A DNA stretch of 64,000 nucleotides from Distichodus sexfasciatus (Eukaryota > Chordata > Actinopteri > Characiformes > Distichodontidae), in NCBI GenBank assembly GCA_032718565.1, contig JAVGVS010000162.1, positions 62,001 to 126,000 of the forward strand. Reading direction: 5' to 3'. The translations under genes and the position numbers were made by a program. Below the pieces are notes generated by a model. The model did not search any database, was not told where the DNA came from, and was given only the letters and a program-made list of their open reading frames with translations. Shown piece by piece: positions 46,125 through 57,950 of the stretch. How positions within the stretch are numbered: position 1 is the first letter of the stretch; every line of letters starts with the position of its first letter.

Positions 46125-46256
46125 GACGAGATGGACACCAGTCCCATGGTATCGTCTCTGCTCAGCAGTCTTGCCAACTACTCCAACGTGACGCAGGGCA
46201 GCAAGGAGCACGAGGAGGCTGAGAACAATGAGGGCACCCGCAAGAAACCCGTTCAG
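46125..46256 (+). CDS. slc12a5: slc12a5 (KCC2) coding exon 3
   Basis: The 132-bp exon (44 codons, phase 0 to 0) encodes residues 51-94. It starts [20 protein letters not shown], continues [17 protein letters not shown] and ends TRKKPVQ. It closely follows the KCC family cytosolic N-terminus ([27 protein letters not shown]). Because both ends are in phase 0, skipping would remove 44 residues without a frameshift. The acceptor is preceded by a TG repeat instead of pyrimidines. The donor CAG|GTGAAA is good. Confidence 0.96.
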
Positions 46257-46825
46257 GTGAAATGAACAAACACACACACACACACATCTGTACATACTGA
46301 GCACATGCCGCCCTCTCTTCTTTCTGTCTGTCATGGTCTTTTGGGTTGCTTGGGTTGATTTGTCAGGTCCTGGCTCTGATGTAGCCTTCAGGCTTAATGA
46401 CAGACCGCTCATGATCTTCACTTCACTCCTAACTCACTAACCCTTGCACTTAGACCTAGGGTTAGCTGTAGAATTAGACAAGAAAGGGCTCTCATTAGAG
46501 AGCAGTTTTAGCTTGTCAGCCTAAAACCTCTTGCTATTTTTCTCCCTCTGTCTAAAACAAAACTTTTAAAACATTGTTCTTATTGATATCTAAGCATGAA
46601 GATGTTATATACTTTGTATTTATGCATAATTTTGTGTTTATTGTATTTCCCACTTTCATTTCTTAACAGTGTTAAAATACTGTATTATCCTCATCAGTTT
46701 CAAAGCCATGAGCTTTTATTCAGTGCTTGACTAAGGCTAAGCGTTGCATTGGAAAAAAAGGATTAAATGTGAAATTTGTCTTATTCTTAAACTTCATCTA
46801 TCTGTGACTACTAAGACATAAAATA

Positions 46826-46862
<37 letters not shown>

Positions 46863-46988
46863 GATTTGTCCTCTTGAAGTGATTGAAGGGAGGAGGATAA
46901 TCTTCCTCTCGTTTCATTGCCCGTCTTGAACTTAATTAGCTCGTTGTGCAAAACAGCTGCTCTCCAATCAGCATCCATTTTAAGAGGG

Positions 46989-47150
46989 TCAGTCAGCACA
47001 GCTCGGCTACTCTCTGCTACTGATCATCCTCACAGCCGCAGAATCAGCTACAGAGCATCTTCACATCATTCGCCTGCTCTGCTACTGATCGTCCTCACAT
47101 CATCTGCCAGTTCTGCTACCAAGCGTCCTCACGTCATCCACTACTGAACA
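46989..47150. repeat. Degenerate tandem repeat, about 45-bp unit
   Basis: Three to four imperfect copies of a unit like CTGCTACTGATCGTCCTCAC followed by ATCATCTGCCAGCT. Copies differ by substitutions and by length. Confidence 0.6.
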
Positions 47151-48099
47151 CCATCACCACATACTCTCTTCAACTGTGTAATTAGCTGTGTACATGTGTC
47201 ATTTTGGTTAGCCCTTGCACTTGCACATTTTTCACCACATCCTTGGCTGGATATTTGATGTTACAGACCGAGACCTGACAGAGACCAGTGTGTGTCGAGA
47301 CTGAGACTCTGAAGGGCCGAGACAGAGACAAGACCGAGACCGGACCAATGCACGTTTTACACCACATGACAAATAAATGGAACATGCAGAGCCTAAGCAG
47401 CCCTCAAAAAGAGCCAACAACATACACTAAGCAACATTAAACATGTTTATTCAACGTTTCTGTCTTACATATCAATAATGAGGAAATCGTTTCACTGGCA
47501 GCAGTTATCAGGTATGTTAAACTCAACAAACCGCAGTGGCAGAACACTCCTCAAGACCAAACTCACCCCAGAGATAAGGAGGAAGTTGCTAAACACCACA
47601 CAACATGGCCTTAAACACCAGATACATGGAAAATCGGTTTAAAGTACAGTTTGGTTACATTTTAGAAACATGAGAGATTGCAACATTCTGTGGCATAAAC
47701 ATGCATAATGGGGTCTCATTATAATGGCCCGTCTACTAATGAATGTAAAGGGATGGAGCAGGTAGCCGCGGTCGGCAGTAGCATCATTGGTTCCACTTGA
47801 AGTGAGAAGTTATCCGGTCAGCTCATTCATCAATAGTAATATTCTCAGAAATATTATCTTGAAATAAAATCATCTTTATCTGAGTCCATGACAAGATCGG
47901 GTGCAAATAAGACCTTCAAAAACTGGCCTCGAGACCTGTCTCGAGTGCTACAACACTTGGTGTTATCCACATTGAAAGTTGAAAATGATCCACTTCTCGA
48001 ATAAGATCCTGAATAATAGAAACTAACAAGTGTTGAAAAAGGTGGCCAACAGTGAATGGTGATTGAACTCATAGCCATATTGTATTGAATCCTATAATA

Positions 48100-48331
48100 C
48101 AGGGTTTTTCAGCTGGTTCTGTCCCAGGGAGCACCATTCAGACTAGGTAGTAGTCTGCGGCCCACTGTTTGCCGTTTGTGTGAACGTCATAAAGATGCTG
48201 AAAACATCTGAAAATGTTTTGAAAATGAATGAAAGAATTTTAAAAAGTGACATCAGTAGTGAAACTGAATTTCCTGTCACAGACCACCTGCAATGCCACG
48301 GGGTCCACGGACCACCGGTTGAAAACCCCTG
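48100..48331. mobile_element. hAT-type MITE, 232 bp, perfect 8-bp TSD
   Basis: Left terminus CAGGGTTTTTCAGCTGG. The right terminus on the other strand is CAGGGGTTTTCAACCGG. The flanks are CTATAATA at 48092-48099 and 48332-48339. An 8-bp duplication and CAG-type ends are the hAT signature. No transposase. A second copy is at 61971-62175. Confidence 0.9.
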
Positions 48332-50214
48332 CTATAATACATAGCTTCGGAATAGTTATACTCTAGTTAATTTTTATACTTTAGCTTGTTTTTTATTCAA
48401 GGACAAACTTCATTGTAGTATGTAGAGAAGCCTGGCATTATTTGCTAAACAAAGTCCATATGGCGAGCGTGCCATTTCTCAACACATGGTGTGTTGAAAA
48501 ATAGCTCAGACTGAAGGTGGAACCGTCTCCGTCTGCTCCACTGTATCCCAGAGCGAAGGTCTTCCTCTCCTCATCAGTCTAAAGTTGCTCGTTAAAATTC
48601 AACGAGTCTCTCTCTCTCTCCCCGCCGCTGCCGTGTATTGATTAATGTCACGTCATGTCATGTTCCTCGGCACCGGCTACATGCTTGATTGCGTTGATAA
48701 TTGTCCTAAGTAAAAATTTTATGCAAAATAACGGGAGTTTAAAAATCTGTTTTGGCGACTGAAAGATTCAGTGAGTGTTTGTTGTCTCAGCAATTCTTCT
48801 AGGAGATGGTCAGATGTCTGTGTTTTGGTCCGAGAGGTGACATGTGGTTTTCTTTCTGACCATATGCTCTTTCTGGATCACTGGCCAAAATGTCCAACAA
48901 CAGAAAAATACACACATGCACACTTAGACACACACACACACAGAAATGGTTACTCATGTCAACCTCCCGCTGCAAATACTACTTAGTGCTTACAGCAGTT
49001 GTTACGTTTATTTAAGACACAGGCGCACACACACACACACGCACACACACACACTAACTAATCCATAGGGGGCTGACAGTGATCCTTGCTTTTTGGTTTT
49101 CCCTGGCTGTAGTTCTCCTCTTTAATAATTCACCCCACCTGAGCGGAAGCACATTAACACTGTCAGCTTCTATAGAGGCAGCCAAGCGAAAGAAGTGTAT
49201 TAAAGCCTCTCTTCTTTTCTTCCAGCATTTTCTCCTCCTCCGCGTTGTATCTCCTGCAACTTACCTCCATTTTGCTGCTGGATTATGGCCTAGATTTTTA
49301 CGGCCTAGGTTTGTCTGGTCTTTTCATGCTCCGTAACTGTTACTACAACCTGCTTTTTGCTTTGCTTCGTCAGGGTCTGACTATTTGACTGATCAGTTTT
49401 CTTGACCGTTGTCTTATTTCTCCGGGAGACTTTTTCTCTCTAATGCACATGATCCAGACTCTTGGGAAAATGTATATGTTCAATTAGAAACAAACTTGAA
49501 ATAAGCTGTTTTTTTAAAGGAATATCAGATGGTCTGGAGCTTGCACACACACACACACACAGGGCTTCTCTGTAGCCGCTATCCACACTTTAATCTCGTA
49601 GCCCTGAGCTCTGAGCCTCTCTGAGAGTTCAGGGCTGTTGCTGAGGCCACATGGTTCTCTCCCTGTAATGTCAGGAGGGACAAGCTGATGAAAGGGCTGC
49701 CTGTAATCGCGCCGTCTACAATCACCCCAGGTTCAACTCGGTTAAACCTAATAGCATTATCGTGCTCCATTAAGCATGCACAGAACTTCCCGAGAGTTTA
49801 ATTCAGAACGCAGCTCCTGGGAAAATAGGTGCTTTTTCAGCATCCAAAATGCTGCATGAAGAAAAGTCAAATGTTTTGCAGTGCAATATGAGATTTGCTT
49901 GTATATACAGTACAGATCATTTGGTGTATTCATTGTTATTCATTCACTGTTTTCATTATGGTTTATTTAGCGCATTGACATTATAATGGTGAATCGGGAG
50001 CCTTCAGGCTTTTTTCTATATTATACTCAAATGTGTAATGCAATTACATGTAAGTCATTTATCACACACATTTTTACTTAGCAGCTTTCTTTTCCTAATT
50101 ACACAAACGGTCACCGTGCAGTAACTTGGGGTTACGTGTCATGCTGAAGGGCTCAACGATGGAAGCTAGAGTTGCAGCCAGACTCGAACTGCGTTATTTT
50201 TAGCTTGGTTTAGG

Positions 50215-50713
50215 CTAAACATGGCACGATACCGCCTTTTTTTAAATACCATACCAATACTAATATTGTAACTGTAGATATCTGCCGATACGATACAAAT
50301 CCAATACAGTGTCTGAGAATTTTTCACACAGAAAATAATGCGTTAAAAAATGTCTGAATACGACTAAGATTATTTTGTTATGCTTAAGGAAATACTTGAC
50401 TTTAAATACTGTTTTCCTAACTATAACAATGTAATAAATACACACCCACATGTATATGCTAAATAATTTATTATTAAAATAACTTCTCAAAAATGATTTG
50501 TTTGAACATAGACCTGTAATTTTGTGACGGTGCCTAAGGCGGTAATGGCCATCAGGAACACAGAGATTGTGAGTGAGAACTGTTGTTGTTAAGGAAATTA
50601 TACAGTATAATTGTGTGATTTTTTGGGGGGGTTGTAACATAACGAATAGCTATTTGAGTCATTATCAGACCGCTACTGATCCCCGTATCGGATCGGTGTC
50701 GTCTCTAGTTTAG
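50215..50713. mobile_element. DNA-transposon relic with inverted GATACGG-type ends
   Basis: The left part has CATGGCACGATACCGCC and CCGATACGATACAAATCC. The right part has CCCCGTATCGGATCGGTGTC followed by GTCTCTAGTTTA. The ends are inverted and degenerate. Internal sequence is non-coding. Confidence 0.45.
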
Positions 50714-51840
50714 CCATTGCTTTTTAGTATTTTTTCTTACCTAAGCTTCTGTGTCACTGTGGTGTTGAGTCCTGTGCTAACTACATCCAGCACATCTGGC
50801 CCCCACAGCTGGGCAGGTGGTCCGAGCACCCTGTGTGGCCGTGCGTCCGGGGAAGGGTGGCGCAGGACGGCACGGCAGCAGGACCGTGACGGTTGAAGAG
50901 GCCAAGCAGCTGGAGCTGGCAGCAGTGGGGCTGCAGCACCTGAGTCCACACAGCCAGGGTCCTATAAAAGCCCTCCCATGGGGCCGCTGGGCATCTGGCT
51001 TTACTCTGGTCCACCGTAGTGCCTTGGTCTCCTGCAAGTTAGGAGCACCTTCGGGGAAATTGCAATTACGCATGCCTGTGCGAGTGTATAGACACACACA
51101 CACAGAGGCATAAATGCACACGCTGGGAGGCCTGATTACACACCTGCTCCAGATACAGAACAAGTAAATTGAATGTGAGTTGGACATGATGGCCCCTATT
51201 TTTCAGACACACTTAGAGAAAGACGGGAGTCTTCCAAGCGCTGTTGATTCACATATTCTCACCTGCCTAATGCCCCACCAGCTTCATAATGGGAACTCTG
51301 TCTCTGTCTCTGTCAGCAGTGCAACAGAAAATTGCTTTTGGCTAGCTGCCCGGCAACACATTCCAAATTACACGTGCAGAAATGTTGCTTGACGAAATGT
51401 GTCTTTTTCTTTAAACCCCCAGAAATCAGTCTCTTCACACATTACAACGTATGTACAGTATATGTGATTATAAAGAGTTTTGGGGGATTACAAGGCGAGG
51501 TTAATAGGCAAAAATGTAATTGCTTTTTTTGTCATGCTTGGCGCATGTCCGCTGGAATGCTGAATATCATTACCAGTTGACAGAGGGAGGTCGGAGCTTA
51601 GACGCAGACATACTGTGGCATCACTGGAGCGATGCCCTACTCAAGGGCACAGCAGCAATAGCAACAAGCCGCAATCATTCTCACCACCTCCTGCTTCATT
51701 AACGCTACCAGTTACTCTGCTGAAGGAAAAAAGCAGTTTACACGCTCCTTATTCGTTGGTGTTTTTTCCTGTTCGGTTATGTTTATGTTATGATAACTGT
51801 GCCTGATTTGCTGTGTATCTGTGTGTATGTACCAGTAGCA

Positions 51841-52785
51841 GGGCTGTCCCAAACAATTGTTCTTTAAACAATTAATCCAGCTATTTTTTTTTATTATTCG
51901 ACTCAATTTTATTAATTTAATGATACATTTACAATTCACCCCTCCACACACACACACACACACAAACACAAAAAGAAGTCTGAAATTTTCTCATTAACAT
52001 TTCAGTACCTAAAATTCACTAGGATTTTTATGTTATACTGAAGTTAATAATCACTGCAGTATTTTTCCTTCAGCACTTCAGTAGAATTATTTGACTTTAA
52101 TGTTGAAATAGCTACTAAAACATGGATTGATTTCATAGAAAAACATGTTTTTGACATTACCATTGGCAAGGGTAGCTTAGAGTTAAGCTTAGATCAGTGA
52201 GCCAGGAATGATTTAGGCTACAGTCTGCAAGAGTAGTCGTAAACCATCATTTGTCTCAATCTTACATGACAGAATAAGTAAACAGAAAATATAAAACCCG
52301 CTGACACTGCATCATTAACGGCAGCTACGGCAGAGGTGCAGAAATGAACGATATAAAATTGGGGGCGGGGCACTTGGGCAGCGAACTTCTGTTTACATTT
52401 ACATTTACAGCATTTAACAGACGCTCTTATCCAGAGCGACTTACAACAGTGCTTTGTAGTCCACGACTGTTCTTTGATCTGTAAGCCATGTTTAAAATCA
52501 ACAACTGTGGTTAAACCAAGTTACCGCCGACTACGTTTTATACTTTATATACGAAAATGGGTTAGAGAAAACGAAAGTTCACAGACAGACATACATGTTA
52601 GTGTGGGGGTTTTTTTTGTTTTGGTTTTTTTTAAAAGAGTAAGACAACGTATATAGTAAGTTAATGTTGCTATCTACGGCAAGCCCCAAGGGGATAAAGT
52701 ACATTCCCTTACGGTACATTTAGCTTAGTGTGGGAGAATTTTTATAATCAACATCGTCGAATACGCCGAAAAGTCGTCCCAGCCC
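51841..52785. mobile_element. hAT-like relic, 945 bp, with inverted GGGCTG ends
   Basis: Left end GGGCTGTCCCAAACAATTGT. The right end on the other strand is CGGGCTGGGACGACTTTTCG. It contains (CA)n near 51945-51970 and a nested antisense SINE tail at 52395-52462. No transposase frame. Confidence 0.5.
52395..52462 (-). repeat. Family B SINE tail, antisense
   Basis: AGCATTTAACAGACGCTCTT followed by ATCCAGAGCGACTTACAA is the reverse complement of the family B tail. It lies inside the 51.8-52.8 kb element. Confidence 0.7.
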
Positions 52786-52814
52786 GAATCACTAGGTACA
52801 TGCACCAGGGCTTA

Positions 52815-52985
52815 TGGTGACCAATTGGTGGGATTCTTGGATATAGACCAAGAAGTCTTCGACTTAAGCCTGGCCCTGTGCTTCTTCCAACACTGCCATC
52901 CCAAAGTTGCTCCAGGGAGAATGTCCCTGTGATTAGGAAGTGGAAGATACTCTGGATACTCTAGAGCTTCTGATAAATATAAATG
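52815..52985 (+). repeat. Family B SINE, degenerate copy
   Basis: AAAGTTGCTCCAGGGAGAAT, GTCCCTGTGATTAGGAAG and a decayed tail (CTTCTGATAAATATAAATG) match the family order. The head is barely recognisable. Confidence 0.55.
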
Positions 52986-53975
52986 TCACTAGAGATGCCA
53001 TGTTGGTATGTAGATGACACTTGAACTTGTCGTCTCAACCCTGACTGCTCCTCTGTCCGATTCCACTATCCTATTACGAACGCAGCTCTACTAGAACAGG
53101 CATCGGCCTCCAAGCGAAACTCCCACTGCCCGCTATTATCCTTTCGCTGTTATCCTTTCCTTTAACTCTAATGGTGTTCCTGTGTTCCTAAATGTGGCAG
53201 AACACAGAAGATGTGCTACAAATCATTACGTTTCCATTGTGCAGAGGAATGGGTTTCAGTGACTGTTGAGCTCCAGCTGAGTGAAAGGTTATTGCAGACA
53301 TGGTCAAGGCTGGTCTTTTGACCAAAATACCAATGCTGTTAACAAGAGCCTTGGTTCCTTTTCTGTCCTGTTGCCATGACATGAATTTGTAGTTTTATCC
53401 GCGAGATAGCGGAGCCACTGCTGTCTGTTTTGGTTTCAAACTGTATGCAAATTCTAACATTTGAGAGTCAGAATTCGAGGTCATTTGGCTAATTGCAAAA
53501 TGTCAGCTTTTAACATCAAAATATCACCAACTTCCTGTTAGCAATGTTGTATATTCGAGAAAAAGAAAGTTTTGCAAAGTTTACAAAAAATGAAAAAAAA
53601 ATGGAAAAAGGATGAAACCACTAAGATGTGATGGTGACAAACAGCCTTTACCTGCAGCCTGAAGGGCACAGATGCTAAATCTGGTTTGCATATCAGAGAC
53701 ATCAGAAAAGCAGTAAACGGTATTAGCATACGTCAAAAAAGGTAACGCAAAGATAAACGATGAGTTGTTTGAATTGTTTCTGCACGATAGTACCTTGGAT
53801 GTCTCACTCCAGCCTTTGGTCCAATTCAGAAATTGCGACTTGCCTCAGTACTTTTAGACTGAATTTTTATAATGCATGAGGATAAATATTAGATCAAATC
53901 TTAAGTAGAAGGATTTCTGAAAGCCAGATATGGTGACCATTTTTAAAAGCACACTATATATTAAATATTATATTA

Positions 53976-54168
53976 GTGGGCGGTGGTGGTCTAGTGATAG
54001 GATACTCGGCTATGGTCCAAGTGGTCTTAGGTTCAATTCAGCTTGATCCTACTCATAGAACTACCACCACAGGGACAAAGTGAGACCCCTGACCCCAAAT
54101 TCCTCCTTGTCCCTGCAATTAGAAAATGGACATTGCTCTGGATAGGAATGTCTGATAAATGACATGAA
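53976..54168 (+). repeat. tRNA-derived SINE (family B)
   Basis: Head GGTGGTGGTCTAGTGATAGG, B-box-like GGTTCAATTC, body AGACCCCTGACCCCAAATTC and tail TTGCTCTGGATAGGAATGTC followed by TGATAAATG. Confidence 0.8.
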
Positions 54169-55547
54169 TATACAGTATTGCTGACATCATCAGTATACAT
54201 GGGTGCAAGCAAAAAAAACAACAACTTTAAAAATAAGATTTCAAAGAAGAAGCCAAATATCAACTAAATCTGCCTTTTACAAGTATTAATGTATTCCGTT
54301 TCAGTTTTATAACACTCGAATGTATCTGTCATGCACCTTATGATATAATGTAATTATTATATAATAGCTGTCCAGACTCAATTTCCCTGAACACTTTATA
54401 TTAGGTTACATTGATGGTGAAATTAATCCTTGCAAGCAAGATCAAATTATCCCACACGGAATTCTCTATTTGCATGGTTGATATTGAATGTAATGACAGG
54501 CATTATATGGTCCTTCTTGTTTATTTCAGGTTAATTAAATTAAAAGTCTTGTTTCTCAGTTTGCCATCTGCTGTCGCTTCAGGCCTCCAGTCGCCGCAGC
54601 CTCGGTTTTGTGTGTGTATGTGTGTGATGTGGGTGTGAGTGCTAGTCTGGACCAGTGTGAAATATCCTAACTGCAATTCATTATCAAGATTAGGAGACAT
54701 CTCTCTCTCTCTCTCTCTGCAAACCCTTTGCCTTTGATTTCTTTTAACACTTTTTAGTTTCGATGACATATTTTAAAACGGAAAAACAGTCCGCTTGTCC
54801 TCACGTCTTTCTTTAACAAGAATTATAATGAAGTGAAGTTTGTAACACCAGACTTGACCAGTGTAAGCACTGCCCTCCCCTTGCCTGCCTTTCTCAGGTC
54901 AAACACCTTTGTTAGCCTTTTATTATCTCATAAATCACAGCAATGTTATCACAGCAATCACACTGAGCTGTAGTACAATGGCTGTCTCTCATCTGTCCCT
55001 GAGCTGAAGTGTGGACTGAGAGCTCATCACTATGAGCTGTACACTGCATTTTCACGAACACTGTAGTGTTTGTTCTGTGGCTGCTTTGTCTGCAGTAAAC
55101 ATGTCATTATTCTGATGATGTGCTTAAATTTCTGCTCTCTCTTGCCGTCTTTGATTAGAAAAATCTAGGCTCTGTATGTTAATGTGTATAAAACCAACAG
55201 AAACGGTGAACAGTCATTAGCAAAACCGCTGAAAGTCAGCATGGATCGTGAAGTTGAGTTACGACGGTCCTTTTGGGTTTTGTCACTTGAAACATTTAAG
55301 GGATTTAAACAGATCTTTCAATAAAGCAAAGTCTTACTAGCAAAAATATACTGTCTTTAGCCAATATTTTTAGGGTAGCTTAAGCAGGTGTGGTCAATTT
55401 TGGCAGATGCTTGGAAGTTTGAGGTTATGTACATACTAAACACACATGTAAAGAGACTAAACGGGAAATTGTTTAGATCTTCAAGCCCAAAAATTCTTCA
55501 CTGTAGTTTTGAAAGTAAAATAATTATGTGTGTGTGTCTGTTCACAG

Positions 55548-55694
55548 GCTCCACGGATGGGTACGCTGATGGGAGTCTATCTCCCCTGTCTGCAGAATAT
55601 TCTGGGTGTGATTCTGTTTCTGAGGATGACCTGGATGGTGGGCATTGGAGGAGTCATAGAGGCCTTCATCATCGTCCTCATGTGCTGCTCTACG
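55548..55694 (+). CDS. slc12a5: slc12a5 (KCC2) coding exon 4, TM1 and start of TM2
   Basis: The 147-bp exon (49 codons, phase 0 to 0) lies between TTCACAG and GTGAGC and encodes residues 95-143. It begins [20 protein letters not shown], continues [20 protein letters not shown] and ends IIVLMCCST. The first membrane helix runs from about residue 103 to 125, broken at the conserved [10 protein letters not shown] segment. In KCC structures the Asn-Ile carbonyls there help hold K+; here these would be N111 and I112. The second helix begins near residue 130. Compared with mammalian KCC2, most changes are conservative hydrophobic swaps. Confidence 0.96.
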
Positions 55695-56987
55695 GTGAGC
55701 TGTTACCTCTCGCCCTCTCTCTCATGTTTTATGGTGGAAAAACGGAGCATACATATTGCTCAAGACCGTCAGTAATTCGCTGCCGCCACCTCCGGCTGCT
55801 TAAAAGAGAGATGCCACGCTTAACATCACAATGCCTTCGGGGACATCTTCCCCTGTGGTGTGAAAGGATAATAGGAGCTGTTTGGGTGTTCCCCTCCTCA
55901 GATAGCGCCAGGGCACAATCTGGCAGGTTTGCAGACGTGCCTCTGCTTTTTCAGGGGCTGGGACGCACAGTACTGTCTCCCAGGAACAATGGGCCTTTTG
56001 AGGCGGGAGTGCAGTCTAAGGGGAGTTTTGCATATATTCAATCCTTTTTTATGGTCAGATGAGCCATTCCGAGCTGAAAGAGTGTCTATTGTACAGCTGG
56101 GATCATGTCTCATTATGGTGTCTAATTTAGATTTGGCATCAGGTTGCTCTTTTCACCTTTAGTTTAAAGAGTGTGCCTGCCTCTGGCTTAAATACAATAA
56201 TACATACTGAGGAATGAGATGTTTTCCTGACTTGGTATGGATCATGGTTTATTGTGGAACTGCTTTGAAACTTTGTGGATTTGCTGCACAGTAAAAGAGT
56301 GAAAAGAGGTACCACTGGGGTACTCGTGAGCAAGGTATGGTCGGGCGATGTGCCATGTTCGCTCTCCTCAGGAGCGTTATGGTAGCACATAACGTGGTCA
56401 GTACTCTTCACCGGCTCTAGGAGCCAATCCCAAACCTGTCCGTCTGTCCTGTCCTTCCTCTCTGGAGTTCATTGGATCTGTTTTATGACCTGTATGAAGT
56501 ATATTAAGCCCATCAGACCCCTTATTTAGTAGACGGCTTATGTCCCATTCATTCCACATTACACCCTGCTCCACCATGCCGGGATTTACTTTCCTCCTCA
56601 GTTACAGTGGTCTCTACAGATTTCATAGCAGGGAAGTGTGTTTGTGAGCATGCCGCAGATCACAGCTCATGAGCTAATTAATATGTGATTTGTGTGTGTG
56701 TGTGCTTTGTGTGCCTCTATATTCTCCTCTGCCTGTAGAGCTATTTATAACCATGGCGTTTGCATTTTCTATATGGCAAACTGACTCATGCTCAGATCTT
56801 TTGTCTCCCTCTCTCTCTCTCTCTCTCTCTCTGTCTCTTTTCTCTCTTGTCCCACCTTGTCCAATAGAGCGAGAGACAGAGAGCAATGTCTCTTTGCCAT
56901 GTGTCTCTCTCTCTTTCTCTGTGTGTTTCTCTTTCTCTCCCTATGTCCCTCTCTGTCTCTTTCTCAACATCTGCCTTTCATTGTATT

Positions 56988-57950
56988 AGGGGTCCAAACA
57001 CTTCGTTTGACCACTAGGGGGCGCTTAGTGGGGACTTATGACATCACATAAATTTTGGTGATGTCATAACAGATCTTTTATAATTTACATTAGATTATAT
57101 GTGACTCCGCACGGCAAAACTCCCGCTTGTCGCAAATTTTCAAAATGGAGTTATTATGCTTTTATGAAAGGGCATAAATCAACCTTCAAAACAATACCTA
57201 TATCGAATGAATGGACGACATATGACTGAGATATCAACATTCAAAGGAGTCAGGTTTCCGGGATTCCGGAGAAATATCTTCACGCTAGTCAATGAGTGGA
57301 GTTACCGTAAATATTGAAGTAGAGCGGTCAAAACAGAAACTTTTAATTGAATTCCTCACCTCAAGAAAGTCACCTTTTTAGGATGGAAAGGGGAAGTTTT
57401 CCAGCGAAATTTATTCACAACAGTACAGTATAGACCTTCCACTGTTTCAAAACACTAAAAACAAAAAATCCAAATATTTACCCCACGCAACATAAATGGT
57501 CGTTTTTCTCGGAAACCTCCGTTGCAACAAGCGACTGGTTTTGCCGTGGAGAGTCACAAATGAACACTGCTAGAGGTTAGTTTCTTTATAAACACAACTT
57601 ATTCAAGCTGTCACTACCAAGTCACAAATTTCTCTTAGCATCTTTAATTCTTTTTCCTATGTCATTTCACTTTAATGTTCTATGTTCTAACTCCTTATGT
57701 CTTATGTCCTTATGTAGCTAATCAAAATTGTGGAATAGGAAAATATACAGTGATACTATCTGAACAATAGGGGGTGTTAAAACACTACATAAATGTATGT
57801 GTTCATAATAGAGCTTTTTTTCAATCTTGCTAATTATGACTTCTGACTCCCTGACTGCTTTCTTCTACGCTTACTGCATTCCCTGCGTTTGTGCTGCTTT
57901 TTGCGGCTTATGCTTGGACCCCGCTTACTGGCGGTCGTGGCTATATCTTC
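56988..57950. mobile_element. Non-autonomous element with GGGGTCC ends (copy 3), nested TIR element
   Basis: Left end AGGGGTCCAAACACTTCGTT. The right end has GTGCTGCTTTTTGCGGCTTA, then GCTTGGACCCCGCTTACTGG. Same family as 8705-9440 and 43268-43895. Confidence 0.55.
57100..57558. mobile_element. Element with about 35-bp terminal inverted repeats
   Basis: Left TGTGACTCCGCACGGCAAAA followed by CTCCCGCTTGTCGCAA. Right, on the other strand, TGTGACTCTCCACGGCAAAA followed by CCAGTCGCTTGTTGCAA. 459 bp, non-coding, lying inside copy 3 of the GGGGTCC family. I found no clear target duplication, so the superfamily is open. Confidence 0.7.

Larger units (their letters stand above)
46257..55547 (+). other. 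slc12a5: slc12a5 intron 3 (about 9.3 kb)
   Basis: Donor GTGAAA, acceptor TTCACAG. It holds the hAT-like, SINE and simple repeats listed below. 46257-48099 has (CA)n just after the donor, (GA)n at about 46831-46860 and a degenerate tandem at 46989-47150. 48332-50214 has (CA)n near 49026-49053 and 49541-49561. 50714-51840, 52986-53975 and 54169-55547 look unique, apart from (TC)n near 54700. Confidence 0.85.
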
